45,413 nt of DNA from UBA7332 sp051657165 (GCA_051657165.1 JBOFKD010000188.1:1-45413); one strand, 5' to 3'; positions 7,940 through 16,298 are shown, counted from the stretch's first letter. Notes: generated by a model not told the origin, from the letters alone. Program-made: numbers and translations.

Positions 7940-9166
7940 TTACTTGATAATCAAAGTAAGTAAGTTCTGCTTATTAAATAACTCGCAGGCTATTTGGTGT
8001 AACTCCTCAGAGGTTACGGCTTCGATACGCTTTTGTATTTCTTCCAGCGAATCGTATTTATTATACCGAAGGAATGCTTTGCCCATTCCCAGGGCCATAT
8101 TTTCTTTATTTTCATTCGCAACAATCAGTTGTCCCTGTAACTGTTTTTTTGCGGCCGAAAGCTGAGATTCTGTCAGAGGTTTCTCTCTTAGTTTCTGAAG
8201 TTCTCTCATAACCAGTGTAATCCCTCTTTTATATTTCTTCTCGTCGGTTCCGAAATAGATTGAAAAAACTCCCGTGTCTGTGTATGGAGTAAGATTCGAT
8301 TCCACCGAATAAGCAATACCGCTTTTCTCTCTGAGGGAAACGTTCAGACGACTGTTCATGCCCGGACCACCCAGTATATTGTTGAGCAGATACAATGCAG
8401 AACGTCGTTTATCATACATATCAAAACTTCGTGTTCCGATCATCACATGAGCCTGATTTGTATCCATTCCAATGATTTCTTCCTGCGAAGCAAGCTCAGA
8501 TCTTTCGGGTTTCACACGGTTTAGTACAGCCTGATTAACAGGTTCGCATGCAATGTATTTTTCTAAAAGCTTAACCGTATCTTTTATGTCATTTCTGCCT
8601 AAAGAGAAAAAAACCATGTTGTTTGGCCGGTATAAACGGCTGACAAATGTTTTACAGCTCTCTGAATCAAATGATTCCAGAGATTCTTCATCTCCCAGGA
8701 TGTTATGTCCCAGTTGTTCGCCCGGGAAGAGCAGATTTTCGAATTCGTCGAAGATCAGTTCTGACGGATTGTCTTTATAAGAGTTTATTTCATCAATGAC
8801 GATTTCTGCTTCTTTCTCCAGTTCATGTTCCGGAAATACAGAGTTGAATACAAGATCACAAAGGAGTTCTACAGCTCTGTTCAGTTCATTACCGGGAAAG
8901 ATAGAGTAAATCAATGTCTCTTCTTTACTGGTATATGCATTCAATTCACCTCCCACACTTTCCATACGATTATTAATGTGGTAGGATTTTCGTTTCGTGG
9001 TACCTTTGAAAAGCATATGTTCAACGAAGTGCGCCATCCCTTTTTCATTTTCCTGTTCATCTCTCGTACCCGCATTTACGGCAAATCCGCAATAGGTAAC
9101 AGGAGATTCGTTAAATTGATGAATAACGCGCAGCCCGTTAGATAATATAGTGGTTTGATAACTCAT
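7940..9166 (-). CDS. M16-family zinc peptidase (processing-peptidase-like)
   Basis: A 408-residue inverzincin of the single-unit mitochondrial-processing-peptidase-like type. With the start used here the motif HFVEH gives zinc ligands H46 and H50 and catalytic E49; the third ligand is expected in the acidic helix LEKEAEIVIDE about 75 residues later. The second half is the catalytically empty repeat typical of the family. No signal peptide is seen, so a cytoplasmic site is inferred. The longest frame begins at a TTG at 9190, but that TTG is part of the promoter box TAACTTTG (9188-9195), so translation must start downstream; ATG 9166 (MSYQTTILSNGLRVI) matches the usual N-terminus, ATG 9172 is an alternative. 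First gene of the operon with comM and the M6 protease. Confidence 0.9.
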   Translation of the reverse strand: MSYQTTILSNGLRVIHQFNESPVTYCGFAVNAGTRDEQENEKGMAHFVEHMLFKGTTKRKSYHINNRMESVGGELNAYTSKEETLIYSIFPGNELNRAVELLCDLVFNSVFPEHELEKEAEIVIDEINSYKDNPSELIFDEFENLLFPGEQLGHNILGDEESLESFDSESCKTFVSRLYRPNNMVFFSLGRNDIKDTVKLLEKYIACEPVNQAVLNRVKPERSELASQEEIIGMDTNQAHVMIGTRSFDMYDKRRSALYLLNNILGGPGMNSRLNVSLREKSGIAYSVESNLTPYTDTGVFSIYFGTDEKKYKRGITLVMRELQKLREKPLTESQLSAAKKQLQGQLIVANENKENMALGMGKAFLRYNKYDSLEEIQKRIEAVTSEELHQIACELFNKQNLLTLIIK

Positions 9167-9187
9167 AATCATTATTTTAGAATAAGA

Positions 9188-9195
9188 CAAAGTTA
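9188..9195 (-). promoter_or_regulatory. Promoter -7 box for the M16-comM-M6 operon
   Basis: TAACTTTG on the minus strand matches TAnnTTTG. It overlaps the TTG that would extend the M16 frame and therefore decides the start in favour of the ATG at 9166 or 9172, with a leader of under 20 bases. No good -33 element is visible. Confidence 0.5.
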
Positions 9196-9272
9196 AGATA
9201 ATTAACTATATAAATACATTTATAATCTTTCTTTTTATAGTGCTTATCTGTTTTTCTTCATAGATGAATCAT

Positions 9273-9280
9273 TACATTTG
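9273..9280 (+). promoter_or_regulatory. Promoter -7 box of rnz, almost touching the start codon
   Basis: TACATTTG matches TAnnTTTG and ends only four bases before the ATG at 9285. With usual Bacteroidetes spacing the transcript would start at or within a base or two of that ATG. A T run at 9251-9255 is the only -33 candidate. Confidence 0.5.
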
Positions 9281-9284
9281 TACT

Positions 9285-10199
9285 ATGGAAAAATTTGAAG
9301 TAAACATATTAGGGTGTGGTTCGGCTATTCCGACCGTCCGACGAAATCCGTCTTCGCAGGTTCTTAACTTGCGTGATAAGTTATATATGATCGATTGTGG
9401 AGAGGGAACGCAGGTGCAAATGCGTAAAATGAAATTACATCTGAACCGTCTGAATCATATTTTCCTGTCTCATCTTCATGCCGATCATTGTATGGGGCTT
9501 ATTGGTCTTATCTCTACGATGGGCATTGTGGAGAATGGTGGAGAGCTGGTTGTGCATGCTCATCCCGATGCTGAACGTATATTCAGACCGCAATTGGATT
9601 ACTTCTGTTCGGATCTTCCTTTTAAGGTGAGATTTAATGCAATTACACCTCAGAAACATGAGTTGATTTTTGAAGACCGCTCACTTCAGGTATATTCTAT
9701 TCCGCTGAAACACAGAGTGCCAAGTTGTGGCTTTTTGTTTAAAGAGAAGGAAAAATCCCGCCATATTATACCTGAGATGACGAAGTTTCATAAAGTACCT
9801 CTTTCCTTCTATAATCATCTGAAAGCCGGAGCCGATTTTGTGAAACCTGACGGAAAGATTATTCTGAATAAAGTGTTAACTAAAAGCCCCGAACCGGCAC
9901 GTAAATTTGCTTATTGTTCGGATACGGCCTATTCGGAGAAGATTGTTCCGATTATCGAGGGTGTTGACACTTTGTATCATGAGGCTACATTTGCAGACTC
10001 AGAAAAAGCAAGAGCTAAGGAAACCATGCACTCAACAGCCAGACAGGCTGCCGAGATTGCTAAAAAAGCAAATGTGGGTAAATTGCTTATCGGACATTAC
10101 TCTGCCCGCTATCATGATTTGTCGCCTTTATTGAAAGAAGCGAAATCCGTGTTTGATAAAACCTTCTTAGTGCAGGACGGGTATACATTTAAAATATAG
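9285..10199 (+). CDS. rnz: Ribonuclease Z
   Basis: A 304-residue metallo-beta-lactamase-fold endonuclease that trims the 3' trailer from tRNA precursors in the cytoplasm. The zinc signature HLHADH gives H63, H65, D67 and H68; the N-terminus VNILGCGSAIPT and the C-terminal LLIGHYSARY with a late histidine are typical. An upstream in-frame ATG at 9264 adds seven residues, but the promoter box TACATTTG lies inside that extension, so the ATG at 9285 is chosen; length then equals the family norm of about 305. Two glycosyltransferase genes follow on the same strand, the first only nine bases later, which suggests they share the transcript. Confidence 0.94.
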   Translation: MEKFEVNILGCGSAIPTVRRNPSSQVLNLRDKLYMIDCGEGTQVQMRKMKLHLNRLNHIFLSHLHADHCMGLIGLISTMGIVENGGELVVHAHPDAERIFRPQLDYFCSDLPFKVRFNAITPQKHELIFEDRSLQVYSIPLKHRVPSCGFLFKEKEKSRHIIPEMTKFHKVPLSFYNHLKAGADFVKPDGKIILNKVLTKSPEPARKFAYCSDTAYSEKIVPIIEGVDTLYHEATFADSEKARAKETMHSTARQAAEIAKKANVGKLLIGHYSARYHDLSPLLKEAKSVFDKTFLVQDGYTFKI

Positions 10200-10202
10200 G
10201 AG
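10198..10202 (+). promoter_or_regulatory. Shine-Dalgarno-like AGGAG before the first glycosyltransferase
   Basis: AGGAG overlaps the TAG stop of rnz (10197-10199) and ends six bases before ATG 10209. Canonical sites are scarce at other starts in this window, so this one stands out and supports ATG 10209 over the GTG at 10206. Confidence 0.5.
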
Positions 10203-10208
10203 TCTGTG

Positions 10209-11213
10209 ATGAAGCCAATGGTATCTGTAGTTATTCTCACTTATAATCAGGAAGAATATATAAGTCAGTCTGTCCAATCCGTACTCGAACAGGATTGTTC
10301 CTATCCGTACGAAATAGTGATAGCAGATGACTGTTCGACTGATCGTACGCGTGCTATCTGCCGGGACTATGCTGCCCGTTTTCCTCAGATTCGTTTTATT
10401 GAAAATCAGGAGAATAAAGGATTGCTCCGCAATTATGTTGATACTTTATGCTCTTGTGAGGGTAAATATATTGCTGATCTTGCCGGCGATGATTTCTGGA
10501 CAGATAAGAATAAACTTCAGAGACAAGTGGCTTTTCTGGAAGCCAATGAAGATACGGTACTGATTCATTCCGACTGGTATAAACTCAATGACCGGACACG
10601 TGAAATAGTTAGTAGCGGAAACAAAAGGGTATCTGGTAAAGACTCAGTGGAGAAGATCATAGAATCCGTTTTTCTGCAATCGGAATGTCCGTTCGTATTT
10701 CTTTGTACATCAACATTCCGAAAGGATACGTTCAGGACAATTTATCGTAAATACCCAATCTTTTTTGATTCAGGAAAATGGAAGTGCGAGGATTTTCAGT
10801 TAACGGTTTTATTTGCTCTCGAAGGAAACTTCTATTACGAAGATCATATAACGACCGCTTATCGTATTTCGTCCGGTTCAATAAGTAATACAACACATCG
10901 TCTGAAGCAATTTGAATTTAATAAATCAATGCTTGAACTGATGCTTCTTCTTGTGCGTACATTGGATTTACACAATAAGAATATCGGACTCAAAATGACT
11001 GAGAGGTCGCAGTTGCTTATCTTTGGAGCTTTGAGAACGTCTGAATATGAAACGATCAGAGAGGTCAATGCCATTTTTCGGGAGAATGAAGTATCTGTTT
11101 CTTTTGCGTGGCGTACAATCTTAAAAGCATTGCAAAGCAGATGGCTTTTTTCAGTTGCTTCGGGAGGTTTACAAATGGTCCGTTCAGTCCGGCAAAAATT
11201 CACAAACGATTAA
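10209..11213 (+). CDS. Family 2 glycosyltransferase
   Basis: A 334-residue GT-A fold glycosyltransferase. The nucleotide-sugar domain opens with SVVILTYNQEEYI (about residues 5-17), has the acidic EIVIADDCSTDRT block near residue 40 and the metal-binding region ADLAGDDFW near residue 95. The C-terminal third carries no extra recognisable domain and no membrane anchor is seen, so it is probably cytoplasmic or membrane-peripheral, acting in surface polysaccharide or lipid glycan assembly. The donor and acceptor cannot be named. Start: GTG 10206 and ATG 10209 are adjacent; ATG is preferred because of the AGGAG six bases upstream. It lies between rnz and a second GT2 gene starting five bases after its stop. 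Confidence 0.88.
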   Translation: MKPMVSVVILTYNQEEYISQSVQSVLEQDCSYPYEIVIADDCSTDRTRAICRDYAARFPQIRFIENQENKGLLRNYVDTLCSCEGKYIADLAGDDFWTDKNKLQRQVAFLEANEDTVLIHSDWYKLNDRTREIVSSGNKRVSGKDSVEKIIESVFLQSECPFVFLCTSTFRKDTFRTIYRKYPIFFDSGKWKCEDFQLTVLFALEGNFYYEDHITTAYRISSGSISNTTHRLKQFEFNKSMLELMLLLVRTLDLHNKNIGLKMTERSQLLIFGALRTSEYETIREVNAIFRENEVSVSFAWRTILKALQSRWLFSVASGGLQMVRSVRQKFTND

Positions 11214-11218
11214 ATAGC

Positions 11219-12223
11219 ATGTTTTTATCCGTTTTAATACCTGTTTATAATACATCAGAATGGATTGATAACTGTCTGACTAGTATTCTTTCTCAGAATA
11301 TTAGTCCTGACTGTTATGAGATTATTGTCGTAAATGATGGTTCGACGGATAATAGTGCTGCTATCCTGGACAGATATACTTCCGCATATTCGAATGTAAA
11401 GGTTTTTACCCAGGAGAACAAAGGTTTAAGTGCTGCACGAAACGCGGCCTTAAAGCAAGCTTCAGGAGAGTATGTTTTGTTTGTTGATTCGGATGACTGG
11501 TTGTTTCCTGCATCTCTGGGCGAACTCAGAAGAAAGGCTGAAGTTCTCCGGTCAGATATAATCTCTTTTGGAGCTTATAGTATTTATCCCGATGGAAGCG
11601 AAGTATTGTTTACGGGAGATATCCATTCGGGTTTGATAAATGTTTCGGGAACAGAATATCTGAATACTCTCAATTTATGTGGAGGAGTATGGCGTATGCT
11701 TTTTAACAGAAGCTTTCTGCTAAAACAGAATCTGTGGATGAAAGAAGGGATCTATTGCGAAGATGAATTGTTTCTACCAATGGCATTTGTGCTGGCAGAA
11801 ACAGTATCAGTCGTAGATCTGAAGGTATATGCTTACAGAAGACATGCGGATTCTATAACGACCAAAAGGAGCAGGGAACATCTTACCCGTCTGCTGAATG
11901 ACAGGATATTTGTAGCCGGAGAGCTGAAGCAGTATTCGCTGTCACTGACCGGCGAGAAGAAGCAAGCTCTTCAATATAAAATTAGCTTACTTACAGTCGA
12001 TGTGATTCTGAATTGCTATATTGGGAACTATTCAAAGGCTGAAAGGAAACAAGCGATAGATGCACTGACAAAAAAAGGTCTTTACCCGCTTCCCGCACAA
12101 AACCGTACCATGAAGTACGATTTATTCAGGATCGTGGTAAATAACCCTTTCTTATATTCAGTATTCGATACGCTTCAGCAAGTGAAGATTTATATCGCTA
12201 AATCTTTCAGTAAACGCACATAA
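11219..12223 (+). CDS. Family 2 glycosyltransferase
   Basis: A 334-residue GT-A glycosyltransferase. It opens with SVLIPVYNTSEWIDNCL, then EIIVVNDGSTDNS near residue 40, the acceptor-loop NKGLSAARNAAL near 72 and the metal-binding VDSDDW near 95, all standard for capsule, O-antigen or exopolysaccharide transferases. An upstream extension to 11108 overlaps the previous gene and has no family resemblance, so ATG 11219, five bases after the previous stop, is used. Its last 34 bases overlap the 3' end of the M20 gene on the opposite strand, with no terminator between them. The sugar specificity cannot be inferred. Confidence 0.88.
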   Translation: MFLSVLIPVYNTSEWIDNCLTSILSQNISPDCYEIIVVNDGSTDNSAAILDRYTSAYSNVKVFTQENKGLSAARNAALKQASGEYVLFVDSDDWLFPASLGELRRKAEVLRSDIISFGAYSIYPDGSEVLFTGDIHSGLINVSGTEYLNTLNLCGGVWRMLFNRSFLLKQNLWMKEGIYCEDELFLPMAFVLAETVSVVDLKVYAYRRHADSITTKRSREHLTRLLNDRIFVAGELKQYSLSLTGEKKQALQYKISLLTVDVILNCYIGNYSKAERKQAIDALTKKGLYPLPAQNRTMKYDLFRIVVNNPFLYSVFDTLQQVKIYIAKSFSKRT

Positions 12224-13251
12224 ATATCAATTCCTTCCCGTATCTCAGACTTACGGATATATTCATTGGCTGTATGACTGCGTGCGGAGTCTCCCGGACC
12301 TATTTTTACCGATGTGAACGGCATACGGGACTGATCTGAAAGGGTAGGAGAACCGAAGCACTCCAGTCCTAAAAGACGTGCACGTTCCACAATCGGATGA
12401 TTTGGTAAAATACCCGATGAGTTTAGCCGGAATGATCGGGCATTTAGCTCGCAGGGAATTTCCTTCTGAAGATAAGCAAATGCTTCTTCATTTGAATAGC
12501 ATTCGTTCGTTCTTACATCCAGCGTAAAGGTTAACCGGTCAGGTACCACATTATGCTGACTTCCGGCCTGAATAACCGTTAATGTTGTTTTTACCTCTCC
12601 CAGAACGGCAGAAGACTTCGGAAACTTTAAGTTCTTTATCTTTTCGATGACAGGCAAAGCTTCGTAAATAGCGTTGATTCCTTCGTTTCGGGCAGCATGT
12701 CCGGCCTTTCCCTTCACAACACCATCAACAACGATTAATCCTTTTTCGGCAATAGCCAGTTGCATTCTTGTAGGCTCTCCCACAATTGCCAGGTCAATAT
12801 ACGGAAGTACCGGAATAACCGATGCTATACCTTCTTCGCCTGAAACTTCCTCTTCGGCTGTTGCGGAGAATATCAGATTATAAGGAAGTTCACGCTGTCT
12901 CATCAACAGAAAAGCTCCGAATAATGAAACGACAGAGGCTCCCGCATCATTACTGCCCAATCCCCATATCGTATCATCCTCTTCTTCTGCTCCAAACGGA
13001 TCTTTCTCCCAGTCAGATGATACTTTCACTGTATCGATGTGAGAGTTAAGCAATATTGTTTTTTTATGCTGATCGTAAGGTTGAGCAAAAGCCCACAGAT
13101 TGTTTCCTTTTCTTTCGAAGGATAACCTTAAATCTTCCATCTTGTGAGCGATTAACTGAGCAACCTCTTCTTCTTTTCTGCTGAAAGAAGGAGTCTTGAT
13201 CATCTCCTTCAACAAATCAACCGCCAGATAATATACTTCATCTTCACACAT
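12190..13251 (-). CDS. M20-family deacylase, probably N-acyl-ornithine deacetylase (ArgE-like)
   Basis: A 353-residue co-catalytic zinc hydrolase. Visible ligands and catalytic residues are H71 and D73 in SHIDTV, D102 in GSNDAGAS, E133/E134 in TAEEEVSG and E159 in VGEPT; H185 in GKAGHAARNE sits in the dimerisation domain, and the last ligand is the H in RSHTANEY. From memory the closest relatives are the Bacteroidetes enzymes that release ornithine from N-succinyl- or N-acetyl-ornithine in arginine synthesis; no other arg gene is in the window, so another acyl-amino-acid or diaminopimelate substrate remains possible. It ends a three-gene operon (11 bases after the AlkD-like gene) and its 3' end overlaps the convergent glycosyltransferase by 34 bases. 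Confidence 0.82.
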   Translation of the reverse strand: MCEDEVYYLAVDLLKEMIKTPSFSRKEEEVAQLIAHKMEDLRLSFERKGNNLWAFAQPYDQHKKTILLNSHIDTVKVSSDWEKDPFGAEEEDDTIWGLGSNDAGASVVSLFGAFLLMRQRELPYNLIFSATAEEEVSGEEGIASVIPVLPYIDLAIVGEPTRMQLAIAEKGLIVVDGVVKGKAGHAARNEGINAIYEALPVIEKIKNLKFPKSSAVLGEVKTTLTVIQAGSQHNVVPDRLTFTLDVRTNECYSNEEAFAYLQKEIPCELNARSFRLNSSGILPNHPIVERARLLGLECFGSPTLSDQSRMPFTSVKIGPGDSARSHTANEYIRKSEIREGIDIYVRLLKDLAI

Positions 13252-13262
13252 ACTCTCTTTTA

Positions 13263-13964
13263 TTAAAGGTGCATATAATAGGATTTCTCTTCTTTCCCGA
13301 ACCTTTCTATCGCATATCGGAGCGAAGTTCTCGATATACGACGGATATTTTTCTTCAGGAAATTCTCCAGTTGTTCTTTATCTTTTTTTCCCGTTTCGCG
13401 CAGGACCCATCCGACAGCTTTGCGCATCAGATCTTCTTTGTCTTCCAGTAGTAAATCGCATAGGGCAAAAGCATCTTTCAGATCTCCGTTGCGGACAAAA
13501 GCGAGCGTTGTTATTACAGCTACCCGTCTTTCCCAGAGTACAGGACTTACGGCCAGTTCGTATAGAATTGACCGCTCTTTACCCTTCAGGTATCCTCCCA
13601 TAATCTTAGGGGCCGACAGATCTACCAGATCCCAGTTATTAACATAGTCCAGATGCTGTAAATAACTCTCGAAAAGCTCCTTTAAAATAGCTTCAGATGC
13701 TTTCTTTTGCTTGAAAATCAGTATCTCCAGAGCGCAGAGTCTGCATTCATGCTCTTTGCGTTTTAATAACAGCAAAACTTCATTTAACGGGATATGTTGA
13801 TAACTTTTGGCTACTGCCCGTGTCTCCGGAACAGTAATTCCAAGGAAGATATCGCCATATCCGTATTCCCCTTCACCCGTTTTAAAAAACCGCTGAAGGA
13901 TCTCTTTTTTCTCTTTATTTTCTTTCGACTGAAGAGTCTTTACAACGTGTTCGTATGAATCCAT
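13263..13964 (-). CDS. AlkD-like DNA alkylation repair protein
   Basis: A 233-residue all-helical HEAT-like repeat protein of the AlkC/AlkD DNA glycosylase superfamily, which removes bulky or charged N3 and N7 alkyl-purines without flipping the base. The signature NNWDLVDLSAP (about 110-120) supplies the conserved W and catalytic D, and WERRVAVI about 30 residues later supplies the conserved arginine. The longest frame starts with GTG 13970; ATG 13964 is more likely because it matches the usual start and lies 11 bases after the SGNH hydrolase stop. It lies between the SGNH gene and the M20 deacylase in a tightly packed operon whose members have no evident functional link. Confidence 0.88.
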   Translation of the reverse strand: MDSYEHVVKTLQSKENKEKKEILQRFFKTGEGEYGYGDIFLGITVPETRAVAKSYQHIPLNEVLLLLKRKEHECRLCALEILIFKQKKASEAILKELFESYLQHLDYVNNWDLVDLSAPKIMGGYLKGKERSILYELAVSPVLWERRVAVITTLAFVRNGDLKDAFALCDLLLEDKEDLMRKAVGWVLRETGKKDKEQLENFLKKNIRRISRTSLRYAIERFGKEEKSYYMHL

Positions 13965-13975
13965 AGTCACTGTTT

Positions 13976-15271
13976 TTACTCAAGAATAGCCTGTATCTTT
14001 TGTGCCCACATATCGTATCCCTTCGGAGATAAATGCAGCTGATCCCTTACGTAATATTCAGTGATTAAAGCACCGTTATCATGGGTGAACCAGCCAGTAG
14101 GATCAATGTATCTTACATTCCCCGGAAATGAAATATTAAGAAGCTGCGCGTGCGTTTCAACAATACTTTTGCGTAAATCTGATGTAGGATCAGCATTTGC
14201 CGGAAGCGGTCCAAAGAGAGTAATGCGGCTTTTCGGAAAACGACTAGCCAGCTCTTCCACACACAAGCGGATTCCGTCTGCCACTTCCTGAGCTGAGTTT
14301 TCCTGATTTGGCAAGTTGTTAATGCCAAGAGTCAGGATGATGTCCTTTGCTCCTGACTTCTCGTAAGCCCCTTGCTGAATGCGCCACAAAATATGTTGTA
14401 CTTTGTCTCCTGCAATCGCAGCAGATTCCCACTTCTTATTCCCGAAGTATTTATCTCCGGCAGTTTTCCCCGGTTTGTAAGCCACTAAATCCCTGTTGCC
14501 ACCGAATCCCTGAGTAATGGAGTTACCAATTAACAGTAAATCCAGATTTTGCTTTCCGACAACTTCATTGATCTCTTCATTAACCTGATGCCAGTCGGCG
14601 CCTTCTCTCCATCCAACCGAACTTCTGAATTCAGATCCGTAAATCGGAGATATGGCAGAGTTGATGCTGTCTTTCTGTTCCACCGCTTTGAAAAGCTCCC
14701 ATGCAATGAGGCTGTTTCCGAGCGAGGTAGGCTGATAGTGCGTGTCTACGAATGGTTTGCGGCATGGAACCACAGAGTCACTTTTCACAATGTGACAGTT
14801 CATACCGGCAAGTTCATCCTGTACTACATTTATAAAAGAGTGATACTCGCTGAAGGGTTCAATCTTGTCGGTAGGATTCAGGAATATATATCTTTTTCCC
14901 GGCGCAACTTTAGACAGATCTTTGTGAAAACCGGAAATATTGCGCATAAGCTTTTTGTATTTCAGCCCTTTGCTCTCTATTTCATGCTGACTGCCGGCTT
15001 CCCATACGATGATATCCGGATTATAGGCTGTGATTGAATCGGCAATTCCATTCTGAAGATAGAATAAACCTTCCGGAAAGCAGATGGTTTTTACTTCATA
15101 CGCATCTTTTTCCAGTGATTTTAATTGTTGAGAGTAGAGGTTTAACTCTTTATTCACAACTTCGTTCCCCCGTGTGATATCATTCCCCAGAATGAGTATT
15201 TTTTGTTGCTGTGCTTCTGTGTTTGAGCAGATTGCCTGAAAAGCGAATAAGAAAAAGAAAATCTTCTTCAT
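13976..15271 (-). CDS. Exported protein with two tandem SGNH-hydrolase domains, the first degenerate
   Basis: A 431-residue exported protein. A signal peptide (1-20, cleavage after NTEA) is followed by two SGNH-like halves. The C-terminal half (about 243-431) is complete: nucleophile S251 in LIGNSITQG, G288 in block II, G316-x-N318 in block III, and D410-x-x-H413 as catalytic acid and base; it resembles GDSL esterases related to platelet-activating-factor acetylhydrolase. The N-terminal half (24-198) shows the same order of blocks with key residues changed: D31 replaces serine in LILGNDITRG, block III reads G93-S-Q95, and the acid/base block is D176-T-H178. Likely a carbohydrate esterase with an inactive partner domain; substrate unknown. 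First gene of an operon with the AlkD-like and M20 genes. Confidence 0.86.
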   Translation of the reverse strand: MKKIFFFLFAFQAICSNTEAQQQKILILGNDITRGNEVVNKELNLYSQQLKSLEKDAYEVKTICFPEGLFYLQNGIADSITAYNPDIIVWEAGSQHEIESKGLKYKKLMRNISGFHKDLSKVAPGKRYIFLNPTDKIEPFSEYHSFINVVQDELAGMNCHIVKSDSVVPCRKPFVDTHYQPTSLGNSLIAWELFKAVEQKDSINSAISPIYGSEFRSSVGWREGADWHQVNEEINEVVGKQNLDLLLIGNSITQGFGGNRDLVAYKPGKTAGDKYFGNKKWESAAIAGDKVQHILWRIQQGAYEKSGAKDIILTLGINNLPNQENSAQEVADGIRLCVEELASRFPKSRITLFGPLPANADPTSDLRKSIVETHAQLLNISFPGNVRYIDPTGWFTHDNGALITEYYVRDQLHLSPKGYDMWAQKIQAILE

Positions 15272-15300
15272 GGATACTATTAATTTGTTTACTAATAGCG

Positions 15301-15331
15301 CAAAAATAGTTATTAAATAGAGGTTTGCAAT
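15301..15331 (-). promoter_or_regulatory. Promoter of the SGNH-AlkD-M20 operon
   Basis: TATTTTTG (15301-15308, minus strand) fits the -7 consensus, with ATTG (15328-15331) 19 bases upstream, the same geometry as the gdhA promoter. The leader would be about 26 bases. Confidence 0.55.
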
Positions 15332-15383
15332 CTTTTATCACTTGATTAAATCATTTATAGTCACAATTATCTGCAAAATAAAG

Positions 15384-15391
15384 TAACTTTG
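15384..15391 (+). promoter_or_regulatory. Promoter -7 box of the CvfB-like gene
   Basis: TAACTTTG fits TAnnTTTG and lies 23 bases before the ATG at 15415. No clear -33 element is found. It shares the short divergent region with the SGNH operon promoter. Confidence 0.5.
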
Positions 15392-15414
15392 CATTCTAAA
15401 TTGAATTTAAATAT

Positions 15415-16254
15415 ATGGTGCAAATAGGTAACTTTAATACGCTTGAAGTTGTAAAAGAGCTTGACTTTGGTATGTATCTCGACGGTGGAAAGTTGGGTGA
15501 AATTCTTCTGCCTGTTCGTTATATCCCCGAAGGTCTTTCTGTGGGTGATAAAGTAGAAGTTTTTATTTATCTGGATTCCGAAGATCGTCTGATTGCCACT
15601 ACTGAAAAGCCTTATGCTCATGTAGGTCAGTTTGCATTTCTTCGCGCAAAATCAACCAATCGCTTCGGAGCGTTTATGGACTGGGGATTAATGAAAGATC
15701 TTCTGGTACCGTTTCGTGAACAGAAAGTGAAAATGGTTGAAGAGCGTTCATATATCGTTTACGTTTATCTGGATAAAGAGTCTGAACGTATTGCGGCATC
15801 GGCAAAGATTGAGAAGTATCTGGATAATGTATTGCCTGATTATGAAATGAATCAGGAGGTGGATATATTGGTTGCTTCGCGTGCAGAGATTGGTTTTAAG
15901 GTGATTGTCAATAATCTTCACAGTGGTATGTTATACTACAATGAAATCTTTGAGGATATTCAGGTAGGCGATCAGCTGAAAGCTTATGTGAAACATGTGA
16001 GAGATGACTTGAAGATTGACTTATCTCTTCAGCCTCTGGGCTATGAAATGAGAATTGATCCGCTGGCTGACGAAATAATGAAGGCTCTGAAGGAGAATGA
16101 CGGTTTCATTCCTGTATCGGATAAGTCGCCGGCAGATGATATCGAGGCCTGGTTCTCTTGTAGCAAAAAGTCTTTCAAAAAGGCTGTTGGCGCACTTTAT
16201 AAGAAGCGCGAAATTGAATTCCGGGATAACGGTATTGCTGTTGTCGCTAAATAA
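15415..16254 (+). CDS. CvfB/YitL-family S1-domain RNA-binding protein
   Basis: A 279-residue cytoplasmic protein of the CvfB family, known in Gram-positive bacteria as an RNA-binding regulator. It is built from consecutive S1-like OB folds: about 1-65, 70-130 (VGQFAFLRAK... FMDWGLMKDLLVP is the clearest) and 145-210, followed by a winged-helix domain (about 220-279) that starts DEIMKALKENDGFIPVSDKS. The length equals the family norm. No partner gene is adjacent: mutS lies downstream in convergent orientation after a 370-base gap, and the SGNH operon is divergent. The RNA target is unknown. Confidence 0.88.
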   Translation: MVQIGNFNTLEVVKELDFGMYLDGGKLGEILLPVRYIPEGLSVGDKVEVFIYLDSEDRLIATTEKPYAHVGQFAFLRAKSTNRFGAFMDWGLMKDLLVPFREQKVKMVEERSYIVYVYLDKESERIAASAKIEKYLDNVLPDYEMNQEVDILVASRAEIGFKVIVNNLHSGMLYYNEIFEDIQVGDQLKAYVKHVRDDLKIDLSLQPLGYEMRIDPLADEIMKALKENDGFIPVSDKSPADDIEAWFSCSKKSFKKAVGALYKKREIEFRDNGIAVVAK

Positions 16255-16258
16255 TAAG

Positions 16259-16298
16259 AAATGCTCCGTAAGTATCTGATGCTTACGGAGCATTTTTC
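16259..16298 (+). terminator. Terminator of the CvfB-like gene
   Basis: A 14-bp stem (16259-16272 with 16282-16295) and 9-base loop followed by a T-rich tail starts four bases after the stop codon. Confidence 0.85.

Noticed and set aside
10597..10604. CACGTGAA as a parS half-match (also at 16920-16927 and 24198-24205)
   Set aside because: All three lie in coding sequence and lose the palindrome outside the central eight bases, unlike the site at 32895-32908.
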